DNA of 64,000 nt from Lujinxingiaceae bacterium (lineage in GTDB: Bacteria > Myxococcota_A > Bradymonadia > Bradymonadales > Bradymonadaceae): the NCBI GenBank assembly GCA_013697635.1, contig JACCWM010000058.1, forward strand, positions 1 to 64,000, read 5' to 3'. Shown piece after piece: positions 8,118-16,728 of the stretch; the first letter of the stretch is position 1, and each line of letters starts with the position of its first letter. The notes beneath the pieces are model-generated. The model was not told the DNA's origin and searched no databases. It saw nothing but the letters and a program-made list of their open reading frames with translations. The position numbers and the translations under genes were made by a program.

Positions 8118-10073
8118 ATGGCGTTTCAAACCACTCGATATGCTCAACTCTGGATCTTCGCTAGCTGTATTCTCGGCCTCATTGCTGGCAGTTGTCTGGC
8201 CGGCACGGAGCAGGAACCAGGCGACGATGAACGATTTGTGCGAACCATACCGATCGGTTTTGATCTGGACGTGGCCGTAGAGAGCTCCATCTTAAGTTTT
8301 CGCTTGCATGGCACGAACCGCCTGGTCGCTGAACAGGCGGTGGTCCACATCGTCGGAGTCAGTGGTACGGGGGGCGCAATCGATAGCTCCTTTGTGGTCG
8401 AGGCCAAGCGCGAGGGTGATGTCGGGGACATGTATTTGGAGCTGCCCGTGCGCCATATCTGGTCGCTGTTCAACCCGGCTCCACGCGATCGATTTTCAGG
8501 CCGCTTTGAAATCGAGCTGGTCGATTCGATTGGCGTGCTTGGCCGCGGACATGTCGAGCAGGTGACGCTGACGCTCGAGTCGCGCTTTCATCCGCGTCTT
8601 GAGCGACTCGTGGGCGGCCAGGTTCACGTCAATCAACTCATCGAGGTCAGCGGTGAGAACTTTTTGCGCCCCGAGGAGGGTACGACATGGGCCCTGGTCG
8701 AGCGCGGCAGTGTACGTTACTCGAACTCCAGGCAACGTGACATCGCGGGCACCCGGATCGCACTGGTGTGGAACGGGAGTCGAACAAGCGCGTATTTGCC
8801 GATTGCCCCGGCCGTTTTTGGCGTCGAGGTTGCTGAATTCGACGCTGATTTGCGCTTTGAGAATCAGCTGAGCACTGGCGTTCGCTTCGAGGGCAACCGT
8901 CAAGATGGCTTCAATGGCTCGATATTACAGTCCTATATTGCGGCTCTCACCCCTGAGCGGGGAAGTCGCGGACAGCGCATTCAGATGAGCGGGCGTGGTT
9001 TCGTTGCGACGTCGACCGACGATGGCTACGGGATGCTCCTGCGCTATGAGGGGACGTTTACGCCCTCCGACCGCTCGCAAGCCGTCTTGCAGTTGACCGG
9101 CGCCCATGCTCTGGAGCGAGTTCCTGACAAGGTCGAGCGTGAAGATTCGCTCGAGCAAAGCGTGTGGTACGCGATTCAAGGGCGTACCCTTTCGGGTTTT
9201 GGGGCCCAGCCCGGGGTATTTCGGGGCACGATTACGCCGCTGCTTGTCGACGCGTTTGGTGAACAAGAGGGATTGGCCTGGCAAGGCGACTTTACGATTT
9301 TGTCGACCAAACAGGTGGTCTACCTCAAATACCTTCCAGCCTTCTCCAAAGGCCTTGAGAAGTACGGCCTGGAGAACGTCGAGCGCGAGATTCGAGATCG
9401 CATCTTGGAGGTAGTTCGCCGCGACTACGCCGGCGTCAATGTTCGCTTCGGAGAGGATGAGCCACGTGATTTCATCGAGTTTTCAACCATTGAACTTGGC
9501 GGGCCCGATCCGTCAGGAAACGACGCGTTTGGCTATGACAACACCTTTAACGACGACGCCAAGGACACCGGTAATCTGTATCTGAGCGACTACCTTGGGG
9601 GGCTCAACGCCCAGAGCGGAGCCGAATTCAACAATCCTTATGGTGGTATCTTCATCGAGTCGTTCTCGAATTTCAGCCCAACGTTGTCACCGGACACCGC
9701 TTATAGCTCGCCGGAGTTCGATCGTATCCTCAAGCCGTTCATGCCGTTGCTTGCTGGAAGGCCGGTGCGAGCGACCGAGTGGCCTGCGGGCGCGCGCACC
9801 GAAGCGATTCGCGAGGCGATTTGGATGGTCGGAAACGTGGTTGCAAACACGGTCTCTCATGAGATCGGCCATTCGTTGGGCTTGACCTTTTATCCCGAGG
9901 ACTGGAATCAGCCGACGAATGTTTTTCACAATTCGATTCCTGGCGATTGCATCATGGACAGTGGTCAAGACCGCTCGTTCGAGGAACGCGCCGAGCTCGG
10001 AGGGCGCCAGCCTGCGCGCTTCAACGAGCGAAACCTCCAATACCTCAAACAGATCTTGCCGCTCACGGATTGA
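8118..10073 (+). CDS. Secreted putative metalloprotease with IPT/TIG-like region
   Basis: A 651-residue predicted lipoprotein: [11 protein letters not shown] at residues about 20-30 is a plausible lipobox. The middle contains Ig-like beta-rich segments; [17 protein letters not shown] (about residue 280) and [19 protein letters not shown] look like the openings of IPT/TIG domains. Near the C-terminus is HEIGHSLGL (H581, E582, H585), the zinc-binding helix of metzincin-like proteases, followed by CIMD, which may be the Met-turn. The position of the usual third ligand (HExxHxxGxxH) is Phe, so either another His/Asp serves or the site is impaired. Start ATG 8118 has AAGG nearby; an in-frame TTG at 8103 is less likely. 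Substrate unknown. Confidence 0.65.
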   Translation: MAFQTTRYAQLWIFASCILGLIAGSCLAGTEQEPGDDERFVRTIPIGFDLDVAVESSILSFRLHGTNRLVAEQAVVHIVGVSGTGGAIDSSFVVEAKREGDVGDMYLELPVRHIWSLFNPAPRDRFSGRFEIELVDSIGVLGRGHVEQVTLTLESRFHPRLERLVGGQVHVNQLIEVSGENFLRPEEGTTWALVERGSVRYSNSRQRDIAGTRIALVWNGSRTSAYLPIAPAVFGVEVAEFDADLRFENQLSTGVRFEGNRQDGFNGSILQSYIAALTPERGSRGQRIQMSGRGFVATSTDDGYGMLLRYEGTFTPSDRSQAVLQLTGAHALERVPDKVEREDSLEQSVWYAIQGRTLSGFGAQPGVFRGTITPLLVDAFGEQEGLAWQGDFTILSTKQVVYLKYLPAFSKGLEKYGLENVEREIRDRILEVVRRDYAGVNVRFGEDEPRDFIEFSTIELGGPDPSGNDAFGYDNTFNDDAKDTGNLYLSDYLGGLNAQSGAEFNNPYGGIFIESFSNFSPTLSPDTAYSSPEFDRILKPFMPLLAGRPVRATEWPAGARTEAIREAIWMVGNVVANTVSHEIGHSLGLTFYPEDWNQPTNVFHNSIPGDCIMDSGQDRSFEERAELGGRQPARFNERNLQYLKQILPLTD

Positions 10074-10151
10074 GAGCGATGGGCTCGCGGGTCGAAACAA
10101 TTCAGCGCTCAGCGCTGTTGTGGACGCGTCAGGAGTGCGAGCGTGCGAAGA

Positions 10152-10180
10152 CTTGACTTTCACCGGTCAGGCGACTACGG
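10152..10180 (+). promoter_or_regulatory. Possible sigma-70 promoter for rpsO
   Basis: TTGACT, a 17-base spacer and TACGGT lie about 115 bases before the rpsO start. The -35 is good and the -10 is poor, so this is a tentative call. Confidence 0.35.
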
Positions 10181-10296
10181 TCCCGCCCTCAATGCCAGGC
10201 TCGAACTACTCTCCATGGGTGGGTTATCGAGCCAAGATGTGCTCTCGGAGCACAAGTTACCGCGCATATTGCGCCAGAAACGAGAGAGGAAACCCC

Positions 10297-10566
10297 ATGG
10301 CTTTGCATCCAGACCGGAAGCACGAGATCATCGAGAAATTCAAACGTGGTGAGAGTGACACGGGAAGCCCAGAAGTGCAGGTCGCACTGTTGACGGAGCG
10401 CATCAACGAGCTCCAGAAGCACTTCGAGTTCCACAAGCACGATCATCACTCACGCCGAGGCCTGCTCAAGCTCGTCGGGCAGCGTCGTCGCTTGCTCAGC
10501 TACCTGCGCAAGAATGACGTCGCTCGCTACCGCGAGTTGATTGCAGCCCTTGGCCTGCGTAAGTGA
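10297..10566 (+). CDS. rpsO: 30S ribosomal protein S15
   Basis: An 89-residue protein of the normal length for S15, which binds the central domain of 16S rRNA and is an early assembly protein of the 30S subunit. The family signature is clear: [16 protein letters not shown], then [29 protein letters not shown]. The ATG at 10297 follows GAGAGGA at a good distance. As in many bacteria it lies upstream of pnp on the same strand, but here 497 bases with a long hairpin lie between them. The long leader before rpsO could carry the usual S15 autoregulation; I cannot show it. Confidence 0.97.
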   Translation: MALHPDRKHEIIEKFKRGESDTGSPEVQVALLTERINELQKHFEFHKHDHHSRRGLLKLVGQRRRLLSYLRKNDVARYRELIAALGLRK

Positions 10567-10574
10567 AATAAATC

Positions 10575-10618
10575 GGAAATGCCTCCCGTTCACCCCTGTG
10601 GAAGCGGGAGGCATTTCC
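10575..10618 (+). terminator. Strong hairpin after rpsO
   Basis: A 13-bp perfect stem, GGAAATGCCTCCC against GGGAGGCATTTCC, with an 18-base loop. No T run follows, so it may act as a terminator, an RNA 3' stabiliser or a processing site between rpsO and pnp. Confidence 0.55.
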
Positions 10619-10793
10619 ATGTAAGCGCGTTACCTTGCTCAGATGAGTCGAGTGGTGGAGATGTGAAGTGGCCGTGGGGTAGCCTGTAACAAGCCGCATC
10701 AGAGTACCAATTCTGGTGAATCTCGTTACACGCTACGCAATCGCGACCATCCCAAACAAGCTTCCTTTTCCCACGCCCATTTGCGTTGTCGCA

Positions 10794-10887
10794 GGCGCCT
10801 TAACAGGCCTCGGGAGCCATGGCAGCGGTGCAACCGGCTTCCTCTTTAGGGGGCAAGCTTGCATCTCCTGCACTGTTGCAAGGCGCC
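10794..10887 (+). ncRNA. Possible structured RNA element in the pnp leader
   Basis: GGCGCCTT-AACAG (10794-10806) pairs with CTGTT-GC-AAGGCGCC (10873-10887), an 8+5 bp closing stem with a 2-base bulge. Inside, GGGAGCC (10812-10818) pairs with GGCTTCC (10836-10842), and GCAAGCTTGC (10854-10863) is self-complementary. This is a three-way-junction-like layout. I do not recognise it as a known riboswitch; it could equally be an RNase III target. Confidence 0.3.
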
Positions 10888-11021
10888 GGGAGAATTACCC
10901 GCTCTCCAGAGTGACGAGCAAGCAGCCACGACGCCATGTAAAGGCATCGGTTGCCCATTGTTTTTTCATCTGGCGGCCAGCGGATCGGACAGGAACTTTC
11001 ATTTTTGGTTTACCACTGGGA

Positions 11022-11039
11022 GGGGAGCAGGTGCTCCCC
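11022..11039 (+). promoter_or_regulatory. Leader hairpin before pnp
   Basis: GGGGAGCA and TGCTCCCC form an 8-bp perfect stem with almost no loop, ending 11 bases before the AAGGA ribosome site. Its position suits control of pnp translation or an RNase III cut. Confidence 0.4.
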
Positions 11040-11063
11040 CGACGACACTAAGGAACACGTTTT

Positions 11064-13175
11064 ATGGCAATCATTAGAGAAGGCGCAAAATTCGGTGAGA
11101 AAGAACTCGTCATTGAGACAGGCCGCATGGCTCGTCAGGCCAATGGTTCAGTTGTCATCCAATATGGCGACTGCATGGTGCTCTGCACTGCCACGGCTGG
11201 CGATGTGCGCCCAGAGCTCGGTTTTTTCCCGCTGATGTGCGACTACATCGAGAACATGTGGGCGGCCGGCAACATCCCGGGTGGCTACTTCAAGCGCGAA
11301 GGTCGACTCAGTGAGAAGGCGATCTTGACGTGCCGTTTGATCGACCGCCCGTTGCGCCCGCTGTTCCCCGATGGCTACATGAACAACACCCAGATCATCG
11401 CCTACGTGATCTCTGCGGACCGCGAATACGACACGGACATTTTGGGCATGACCGGTGCTTCGGCCGCCCTGATGGTCAGTGACATTCCCTGGAATGGCCC
11501 GATCGTTGGCGTGCGCGTGGCGCTGGTCGACAAGAAGTTCGTCGCCCATCCGAGCTTCGAGCAGCGTGCGCGCTCGGAGATGGACATCGTCATGGCCGTC
11601 AGCCTGACGGCGACCGTCATGGTCGAAGGCCAGGCCAGCGAGGTTCCCGAGAACGTGATGATCGAGGCACTGCAATTTGGCCGTGAGGCTGTCCAAGATG
11701 CCCTGCAGATGCAGGTCAAGTTGGCCAAGGCCGTGGGCAAGGCCAAGATGGAGCTTGCGCCGGTCGAGACCTTCCCCAAGATCGAGAAGGCCGTCGAGAA
11801 GTACGCCGAGGATTCGCTTCGCTCGGCCGTTCAGGTGCGCGAGAAGTTCAAGCGCTATGCCGCGCTCGATGCCCTCAAGGCCGAGGTCGTCAAGGCCGTC
11901 GGTGAGCAGTTTCCCGATCAAATCGGCCAGGTCAAAGAGGCGTACAACAACCTCAAAAAAGAGGTCGTACGCAACCTTGTGGTCGACACCGGTGTGCGCA
12001 TCGACGGACGCGGCTGCGCCGACATTCGCCAGATCAGCTGCGAGGTCGGCCTGATCCCCAAGGCCCACGGCTCAGCGCTCTTTACCCGTGGCGAGACGCA
12101 GGCGCTGGTGAGCACGACCCTTGGTACCGAGCGCGATGCTCAGCGCATCGAGGCCCTTGAGGGCGATGTGCGAAAGAGCTTCATGCTTCACTACAACTTT
12201 CCGCCGTTTTGCACAGGTGAGGCCAAGCCGCTTCGAGGCTCCTCTCGTCGCGAGATCGGCCATGGTTATCTGGCCGAGCGTGCCGTTACCGGCTCGCTTC
12301 CCGATCAGGTCACCGAGTTTCCCTATACGATTCGCATCGTCAGCGATACGCTGGAGTCCAACGGATCGAGCTCGATGGCTGCCGTCTGCGGCGCCAGCTT
12401 GTCGATGATGGACGCGGGCGTTCCGCTCAAGTACGCCACGGCCGGTATCGCCATGGGTCTGATCAAGCAGGGCGAGAAGTTTGCGATCCTCAGTGACATT
12501 CTCGGCGACGAGGATCACCTGGGCGACATGGACTTCAAGGTCTGCGGCACCGAGCGCGGGATCACGGCCTTTCAGCTCGACACCAAGATTGAGGGCATCA
12601 GCGCCGACATGATGGTCAGTGCTCTCAAGCAGGCTCGCGATGGGCGCGTTCACATCCTCAAGATCATGAACGAGGCCATTGCCGCTCCGCGGCTCGAACT
12701 CTCTCAGAACGCACCGCGCATCATCTCGATCAAGGTCGCATCCTCCGAGATCGGCCTGATCATCGGACCGGGAGGCAAGAACATCCGCGCCATCCAAGAG
12801 ACGACCGGCACCACGATCAACATCCAGGACGACGGCACGGTCATGATCGCATCGAGCAACCAGAAGGCGGCTCAGCAGGCGATCGAAATCATTGCTGGGC
12901 TTACGGCCAAGCCGGAGGTCAACACCATTTACCTTGGAACCGTCAAGACGATCACCGACTTCGGTGCTTTCATCGAGATTCTGCCGGGCGTTGATGGTCT
13001 TTGCCATATCTCGGAGCTCACCGACGGTCGCGTCGACAAGGTCGAGGACATTTTGCGCGAAGGCGATGAATGCCTCGTCAAGGTGCTGGCAGTCGATAGC
13101 CGCTCGGGCAAGATCAAGCTCTCGCGCAAAGAGGCTTTGGCCGAGCGCGGCGCCGCGACGACTGAGTCCGAGTAA
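11064..13175 (+). CDS. pnp: Polyribonucleotide nucleotidyltransferase (PNPase)
   Basis: A 703-residue enzyme of full family length. It degrades RNA 3' to 5' with phosphate and is a core exonuclease of mRNA turnover, often part of a degradosome. Two RNase PH-like domains are present (residues about 1-215 and 300-530), joined by an all-helical linker; the second holds the active region around GTERGITAFQLDTKIEGIS. A KH domain follows (IGPGGKNIRAIQE, about residue 568) and then an S1 domain (YLGTVKTITDFGAFIEILPGVDGLCHIS, about 625-690). ATG 11064 follows AAGGA. A rho-independent terminator lies 44 bases after the stop. Regulation is probably through the hairpin-rich leader. Confidence 0.97.
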   Translation: MAIIREGAKFGEKELVIETGRMARQANGSVVIQYGDCMVLCTATAGDVRPELGFFPLMCDYIENMWAAGNIPGGYFKREGRLSEKAILTCRLIDRPLRPLFPDGYMNNTQIIAYVISADREYDTDILGMTGASAALMVSDIPWNGPIVGVRVALVDKKFVAHPSFEQRARSEMDIVMAVSLTATVMVEGQASEVPENVMIEALQFGREAVQDALQMQVKLAKAVGKAKMELAPVETFPKIEKAVEKYAEDSLRSAVQVREKFKRYAALDALKAEVVKAVGEQFPDQIGQVKEAYNNLKKEVVRNLVVDTGVRIDGRGCADIRQISCEVGLIPKAHGSALFTRGETQALVSTTLGTERDAQRIEALEGDVRKSFMLHYNFPPFCTGEAKPLRGSSRREIGHGYLAERAVTGSLPDQVTEFPYTIRIVSDTLESNGSSSMAAVCGASLSMMDAGVPLKYATAGIAMGLIKQGEKFAILSDILGDEDHLGDMDFKVCGTERGITAFQLDTKIEGISADMMVSALKQARDGRVHILKIMNEAIAAPRLELSQNAPRIISIKVASSEIGLIIGPGGKNIRAIQETTGTTINIQDDGTVMIASSNQKAAQQAIEIIAGLTAKPEVNTIYLGTVKTITDFGAFIEILPGVDGLCHISELTDGRVDKVEDILREGDECLVKVLAVDSRSGKIKLSRKEALAERGAATTESE

Positions 13176-13218
13176 GCCATAACGGGTGCGCAAAGCGCGC
13201 GCTCGAGTTGTGAACAGA

Positions 13219-13246
13219 AGCCGCCCGGATTTTCGGGCGGCTTTTG
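13219..13246 (+). terminator. Rho-independent terminator of pnp
   Basis: AGCCGCCCG and CGGGCGGCT form a 9-bp GC-rich stem with a 6-base loop, followed by TTTTGG. Confidence 0.85.
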
Positions 13247-13387
13247 GCTTTCTTGGCCATTTGGTTTCCGATCGTCACCGGGAATGCCTGTGTTGTTGGG
13301 CGGCATTGAATTTGTTATGCTCGGCGTCAGTCTCAGGAATGACACGTTTTTTTAAGTTATGTTTCATACCCGTCTCAGGAGAGACCA

Positions 13388-14404
13388 ATGCCATCGCGAT
13401 TCCTGTCCCTGTTCATATGTGTGGTTGTATCTCTGGCAGTGATGATGCAAACCGAGGAGTCCTTTGCCCAGAAAAAGGCCGCTGCCAAGCCCGGTCTTGC
13501 CGCGGTTCTCGGGGAGATCTCGTGGGGCGATCGCAAAGATGATGTCATTCAGAAGTTGCGAACCGACATGATCAACAAGCTCAATGATGACTCGAAGCTG
13601 CGAAGTGATCGTGTGCTGATGCAAGACGCGCGGCGCCGTGTTCTCGATAACATCAAGGTCGTCGAAGAGAGCTATACCCGCTTGCAGGGCGATCGCTCCG
13701 GCTACGAGGTCAGCGTCGTCGCCGGCGAGTTCACCAAGAACAACGGCGAATCGCTGCTTCGCGTGCGTGATGAAGTCGCTCAACGCTTTTACTTCTTTCT
13801 CGACGGCCAACTCTACAAGATGGTCGTAGCCTACAATCCGGATTACCTGGCCAATGTGGGTTTCGAGGCCTTTGTTGCACAGGCAGCACGCCGCTATGGC
13901 CGACCGGCCGGCACCGACTACGGACGTGTGCTTGGCGAGGAGAATTTGGTGCTGGCCCAGTGGAACGATGGCGAATCGGAGCTTCGCGTCGAGAACAAAA
14001 AGGAGTTCTTCGCCACCTTTACGATGGCCTTCTCGGACGCGGTCGTGCTCAAACGTCTCGAGGCGAGCAACCGCAAAGCGGGTGGTCAGGGCCGCCAAAG
14101 TGACGAGGTGTCAGCAACGGTTCAGGGTCTTTCCGATTCCGCGCTCAACGATCGCAACGAGCGTGTGGTCGATCACCTCGTGGGCGATATCAAAGTAAAT
14201 CTCAATGATGGTCGACCCAAGGAAGAAGAGGTTCGCCACTCCGAGGAGAGCGGCGCCACGGCTTCGGCCGAGACCGGCAAGGGGGCATCCAAGTCCAAGA
14301 CCAAGGCCGCCACCAAGTCCAAGGCTTCGACCAAGAAGAAGGGCGGGCGTGACTTCAGTGACATCGAAGCCAAGGGCGGAGGCGACGATCTGATCATCTA
14401 CTAA
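13388..14404 (+). CDS. Exported protein of unknown function with Lys-rich tail
   Basis: A 338-residue protein, family not recognised. A signal peptide is clear (FLSLFICVVVSLAVMM, ending near residue 27 at SFAQ). The body (residues 35-225) is mixed alpha/beta with ISWGDRKDDVIQKL at its start and QRFYFFLDGQLYKMVVAYN in the middle, which recalls proteins that compare short repeats of 'if-less' SmpA/OmlA-like or BLIP-like folds; I would not press this. The last 60 residues are Lys/Ser/Thr/Ala-rich (KSKTKAATKSKASTKKK) and end in an acidic DDLIIY. ATG 13388 follows AGGAGAGA. A hairpin after the stop separates it from the next gene, which may still be co-transcribed. Confidence 0.65.
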   Translation: MPSRFLSLFICVVVSLAVMMQTEESFAQKKAAAKPGLAAVLGEISWGDRKDDVIQKLRTDMINKLNDDSKLRSDRVLMQDARRRVLDNIKVVEESYTRLQGDRSGYEVSVVAGEFTKNNGESLLRVRDEVAQRFYFFLDGQLYKMVVAYNPDYLANVGFEAFVAQAARRYGRPAGTDYGRVLGEENLVLAQWNDGESELRVENKKEFFATFTMAFSDAVVLKRLEASNRKAGGQGRQSDEVSATVQGLSDSALNDRNERVVDHLVGDIKVNLNDGRPKEEEVRHSEESGATASAETGKGASKSKTKAATKSKASTKKKGGRDFSDIEAKGGGDDLIIY

Positions 14405-14420
14405 TGTGCTTTGCCAAGTC

Positions 14421-14442
14421 CGGGGCGCCGTAAGGTGCCCCG
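14421..14442 (+). terminator. Hairpin after 13388-14404 gene
   Basis: CGGGGCGCC and GGTGCCCCG form a 9-bp stem with one G-T pair and a 4-base loop. No T run follows, so it may be a weak terminator. Confidence 0.45.
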
Positions 14443-14468
14443 TCTATGTCATGAAACGAAGGTGAGCG

Positions 14469-15752
14469 ATGGGTTTGAAGTGTAATCGGGCTGCGGCAAT
14501 CGTCGCAGCCCTGTTTTGTTTTGTGGGCTGCTCCGATGATCCGCAAGAGGCATTTCCCGCTCTTGAGCCGGCGGCCGATCTGGTTCTTTCGGCTAATACG
14601 TTGGGCGTTGGATTTCGCCATGGTGAAGCGGCAGCGATAGCCTTCAATACGCCAGCAGACTTTGCGCGCGTTCCAACAGCGATGCAACATGCCGTTTTGC
14701 ATGTGCAATCCTACGATGAGTTTGCTCCGGTTTTTGGAGACCACTACGTTCATCCCACGCCCAGTCTCTTCACTTCGCGCGGTCCCGCAGGTTTTTCTGG
14801 TTCGAACTCGGCCGCGGCCCGCATGCAAAACCGCGTGGGTGATCTGCTCGCCGAGATCGACCTGGCGATCGCACATGCTGACGCCGGCGAGTTCGCTCAG
14901 GTTCACGTGGTGGTGGATTTCTGGCGCACGCGAGGCGATTGGTTTGTTCAATGGGGCGGCGCGCTCACCGAAGGGAGCAATACGGTTGGCAAAGGCAACT
15001 ATGGCTTCGATACGCCTTTGATGGTCGAGGAGTTGCTCGATGGGCTGGCCAAGATCGCCGCTGATCATAAACCGGCGACCATGGTTATCGGCCACCGCAT
15101 CGATCGTATGATCGCCACCGAAGGCGGTGAGGGCATTGCGCCGGAGCAATTTGAGCGCTTCGTGGAATTCTACGCAAAGGCCGCGGCGCGAGTTCGTCAG
15201 GCATCGCCTGAGACGCGCGTTGGAAGTGGTTTTCATTGGGACAATGTCGTCTCGCACGTGGCCGAGGCGTACGCCGATGGTGGTCCGGTCGACGAGGCGG
15301 CCATCGACCGAGCATTTACTGCGGTTTTGCTTCCGATCGCTCGCCAGAGCGACATCGTCGCCCTGGAGAGCTATACGAGCGTCGCAGCCGCGAACGAGCA
15401 AGGTTATCAGTACTTGCGGCGCCTGCCGGCTCGCCATGGCCTCAAGTTACCCGTGGTTTGGTACAGCGTGGGCTCCCCGGTGACTTCAAAGGTGGAGTAT
15501 GTCCAGCAACGTGTTTATCTGGAGCGATTTCGCAAATGGAACGCTGGTGTACCCGTCGATCTGGTCAGTTGGCGCATGTTGGCCAATTTCGACGGCGCCG
15601 ACACCTCCGATCAGGTCATTCGCGGACGTTGTGCGGCGATTATCGCTGCGGACAAACAATTTTTGATGGCGAAGTCGTACTGCTTCGACGGCCTTTTGAC
15701 GAGCCTGCAAGCCAAACCCGTGTTTGACTTTATTGACGCTCTTGCCCGTTGA
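14469..15752 (+). CDS. Predicted lipoprotein, glycoside-hydrolase-like barrel
   Basis: A 427-residue predicted lipoprotein. The signal peptide ends in a clear lipobox (CFVGC, Cys at residue 21). The rest has the alternating beta/alpha pattern of a TIM barrel: VHVVVDFWRTRGDWF, TMVIGHRIDRMIA, RVGSGFHWDNV, DIVALESYTSV, LPVVWYSVGSPV and PVDLVSWRML would be successive strands. This resembles glycoside hydrolases of clan A, with E366-type residues hard to assign by eye, so the catalytic role is an inference. ATG 14469 follows GGTGAGCG. Its 3' end overlaps by 23 bases the convergent gene that ends at 15730. Confidence 0.6.
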   Translation: MGLKCNRAAAIVAALFCFVGCSDDPQEAFPALEPAADLVLSANTLGVGFRHGEAAAIAFNTPADFARVPTAMQHAVLHVQSYDEFAPVFGDHYVHPTPSLFTSRGPAGFSGSNSAAARMQNRVGDLLAEIDLAIAHADAGEFAQVHVVVDFWRTRGDWFVQWGGALTEGSNTVGKGNYGFDTPLMVEELLDGLAKIAADHKPATMVIGHRIDRMIATEGGEGIAPEQFERFVEFYAKAAARVRQASPETRVGSGFHWDNVVSHVAEAYADGGPVDEAAIDRAFTAVLLPIARQSDIVALESYTSVAAANEQGYQYLRRLPARHGLKLPVVWYSVGSPVTSKVEYVQQRVYLERFRKWNAGVPVDLVSWRMLANFDGADTSDQVIRGRCAAIIAADKQFLMAKSYCFDGLLTSLQAKPVFDFIDALAR

Positions 15753-16569
15753 TCACTTTTGAGGGAAGGGGGTCGGGCTCGAGCAACTTGTCGAGGCGCG
15801 CCTCGATTTTGGCGCGCTGTTCGGTCCCAATGTAGATGCCAATGACCCGATGCTCAGCGTCGAGCAGAAACGCGATTGGATAGGTTCGCACAAAGAATGC
15901 GGCATGGCCGCGTTCGCCGAGGTCGTGGGCGAGTAAATAGGCTGCGCCGTGCTGGGCGGCATATTGGGTGATCGTTTTGGCGGGCTCCGAGCTGATGCCG
16001 ACGATGTGGATGCGATCGCCGTACTTGCTCGCGATCGCACCGAGATCGGCCGCGACAGCCTTGCAGGGTGTGCACCAGGTGGCCCAAAACTCGACGATGG
16101 TCGGTTTGCCCTTCATGGACGATAAATCGAGCGCACGCGAAGCCGGGGCAACAGTCTCGAAGGCAAAGGAGGGTGCAAGCTGGTCGAGCAATTGATCTTC
16201 GATGAGCTGGTGCATAGCCGGAGCCGGCGCCAGCGCAACGCTTGATTCGAGCCGCTTGCCTTTGCGTATCACGACAATCTTCACGGTTGCCTGGGCATCT
16301 TGGCCCCGAAGCAACATCTGCAACTTGCCCAGGCTGTTTACAGGCTCGCCGTTGATGCTGATTATGCGGTCGCCTGGGCGAAGATCGGATTTGATCGCGG
16401 GAGAATTGCGAAGCACGTTCTCAATGACGACCCCTTGGTCGTCGATTATAGTTGTTTTTTCGAGGATGACCCCCAGCCAGGGTTGGGGTGGAGTTTGGGC
16501 GAAAGCCTCAGCGCTCGAGTGAAGGAGCAAGACAATGATCAGAAGGCTGCGGAATAGAGCCAGATTCAT
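15730..16569 (-). CDS. Periplasmic PDZ-thioredoxin (TlpA-like) protein
   Basis: A 279-residue exported thiol-disulphide protein. A signal peptide ends near residue 25 (AEAFAQ). Residues about 30-115 are a PDZ domain (LRPGDRIISINGEPV); residues about 135-270 are a TlpA/ResA-like thioredoxin with FWATWCTPCK, so C166 and C169 form the redox pair. TlpA-like proteins reduce disulphides in the periplasm, often for cytochrome c or Cu sites, and need electrons from a DsbD or CcdA. A DsbD-like gene starts 160 bases away on the other strand, which makes a functional pair likely. The PDZ part may pick substrates or partners. A PDZ ahead of the TlpA domain is unusual. Confidence 0.8.
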   Translation of the reverse strand: MNLALFRSLLIIVLLLHSSAEAFAQTPPQPWLGVILEKTTIIDDQGVVIENVLRNSPAIKSDLRPGDRIISINGEPVNSLGKLQMLLRGQDAQATVKIVVIRKGKRLESSVALAPAPAMHQLIEDQLLDQLAPSFAFETVAPASRALDLSSMKGKPTIVEFWATWCTPCKAVAADLGAIASKYGDRIHIVGISSEPAKTITQYAAQHGAAYLLAHDLGERGHAAFFVRTYPIAFLLDAEHRVIGIYIGTEQRAKIEARLDKLLEPDPLPSKVINGQERQ

Positions 16570-16728
16570 AAGAACTTGTCGTTAGTATCAGGGACGCCGG
16601 GCCGGCTTGGCCCGGCAAGATGGCGCTCAAATCTCACAGTGAGGATCGGTGAGCGCAGCGGCTGCCTTACAGGCTAAGTGTAGGTGCAAAGAAAGCTGCT
16701 TTCCATGTTCAATTTTGCTGGAAGTATA

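Larger units (their letters stand above)
10567..11063 (+). other. rpsO-pnp intergenic region with dense hairpins, no protein gene
   Basis: 497 bases. It contains a 13-bp perfect hairpin right after rpsO, a multi-branched structure at 10794-10887, a GGAGA/TCTCC hairpin just after it, and an 8-bp perfect stem at 11022-11039 shortly before the pnp ribosome site (AAGGA at 11050-11054). Open frames here (such as 10716-11051) have no protein-like composition. Part of this is probably the pnp leader, which in other bacteria is cleaved by RNase III for autoregulation. Confidence 0.5.

Noticed and set aside
10716-11051. Possible gene upstream of pnp
   Set aside because: The translation has no family resemblance and no ribosome site, and the stretch is full of inverted repeats; I read it as an RNA leader.
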